Source: Actinomycetes bacterium
Lineage (GTDB): Bacteria > Actinomycetota > Actinomycetes > Propionibacteriales > Nocardioidaceae
NCBI GenBank assembly: GCA_023460975.1
Contig: JAEWOG010000030.1
Coordinates: 1 to 22,329 of the forward strand
Direction: 5' to 3'
Length of the DNA stretch: 22,329 bases
Shown one piece after another: positions 22,103 to 22,329 of the stretch. The notes under the pieces are model-generated. The model did no database searches. It saw only the letters and a program-made list of their open reading frames with translations, and was not told the DNA's origin. The stretch's first letter is position 1; each line of letters begins with the position of its first letter. The translations under genes were made by a program, and so were the position numbers.

Positions 22103-22329
22103 TTAGCCGTTGGTGGCGGTGACGTCGTCGACGACGAAGCTGGTCTGCAGGGAGTAGTCCTCGCTGGAGACGAACTTGATGGTGATGGTTTTGCCCTTGA
22201 ATGCTGCGAGTGAGTGGCTGTTGAGGGTGTAGGTGGAGTTGGTGCCGACGTTGGAGAAGGTCTCGAGGGTGGTGGTGGTGCCGGCGGAGGTGACTTGGAC
22301 CTTCATGGTGTCGTAGGCGGTGGAGCCGG
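22103..22329 (-). CDS. C-terminal part of a probable secreted protein (peptidase-type jelly-roll domain), truncated by the window edge
   Basis: The frame is open to the window edge, so at least 75 residues are present and the 5' part is missing; the internal Met at 22306 is not the start. The visible end reads GSTAYDTMKVQVTSAG, then LETFSNVGTNSTYTLNSH, FKGKTITIKFVSSEDYSLQ and TSFVVDDVTATNG. This resembles the C-terminal beta-sandwich of secreted actinobacterial serine peptidases, with the AYDT start, the 'G.TVTIKF..SED..LQTSF' core and a closing 'F.VDDV' strand. Third codon positions have somewhat more A/T than the neighbours. The catalytic part cannot be seen, so the peptidase link is an inference. 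Confidence 0.7.
   Translation of the reverse strand, partial: GSTAYDTMKVQVTSAGTTTTLETFSNVGTNSTYTLNSHSLAAFKGKTITIKFVSSEDYSLQTSFVVDDVTATNG

Noticed and set aside
1..22329. tRNA, rRNA, insertion sequences, integrases or phage genes
   Set aside because: I looked on both strands and saw no cloverleaf, rRNA signature or transposase/integrase motif.

Overview
The window is very GC-rich, codes densely on both strands, uses many GTG starts and ATGA/GTGA/TGATG overlaps, and has 'GTACG' strings throughout. Short dispersed repeats of the type GGTTGAGCTTGTCGAAACC lie between genes. This suggests the chromosome of a high-GC actinobacterium. Steroid-type gene content with KstR-like operators and F420-type oxidoreductases point to the Nocardioides/Aeromicrobium/Rhodococcus side of the phylum, and Nocardioidaceae is my best guess (inference). 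There are no rRNA, tRNA, IS or phage genes. All coordinates, start choices and motifs were read by eye, with no database search.

Layout. 1-111: a 30-bp G-rich tandem repeat. 113-2919 (-): a DHA2-type MFS exporter coupled to an M20 peptidase. 3019-3621 (-): a nitroreductase, divergent from a four-gene operon at 3763-8247 (+). That operon encodes an M20 amidohydrolase of the allantoate/N-carbamoyl type, HutF, HutI and an Apd1-like [2Fe-2S] protein. It covers the middle and end of histidine catabolism by the deiminase branch. The M20 enzyme sits where an N-formylglutamate deformylase is needed; hutH and hutU are not in the window. 8266-9987 (-): two proteins resembling type VII secretion (ESX) substrates, one with a Gly-Pro-rich linker. 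10030-11959 (-): an SDR and a sulfotransferase in one operon behind a KstR-type operator. 12096-14321 (-): an MMPL/RND exporter. 14572-16917 (-): a DUF1648-like membrane protein, a histidine kinase and a LuxR-type response regulator. 16994-19492: an LLM/F420-type oxidoreductase plus a large unassigned protein (-), divergent from a SnoaL-like protein (+), with a second KstR-type operator between them. 19515-20054 (+): a membrane-anchored protein with a Thr/Pro-rich stalk. 20162-21883 (-): an aldo/keto reductase and an EamA transporter. 21901-22096: a cluster of dispersed repeats with a 42-bp perfect palindrome. 22103-22329 (-): the C-terminal end of a probable secreted protein.

Three themes stand out. 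First, the two KstR-type boxes (TAGAACGTGTTCTA and TAGAACACGTTCCA) both start 12 nt from an ATG and overlap a TAnnnT -10 placed 7 nt before that ATG. This ties the SDR/sulfotransferase operon and the LLM/unassigned/SnoaL genes into one probable steroid-type regulon. Second, many first genes show a TAnnnT-like -10 box only 6-7 nt before the start codon, as expected for leaderless mRNAs. Third, a roughly 80-bp element occurs twice (12009-12092 and 20103-20176) with a compensatory base-pair change, which suggests selection or descent as a folded element.
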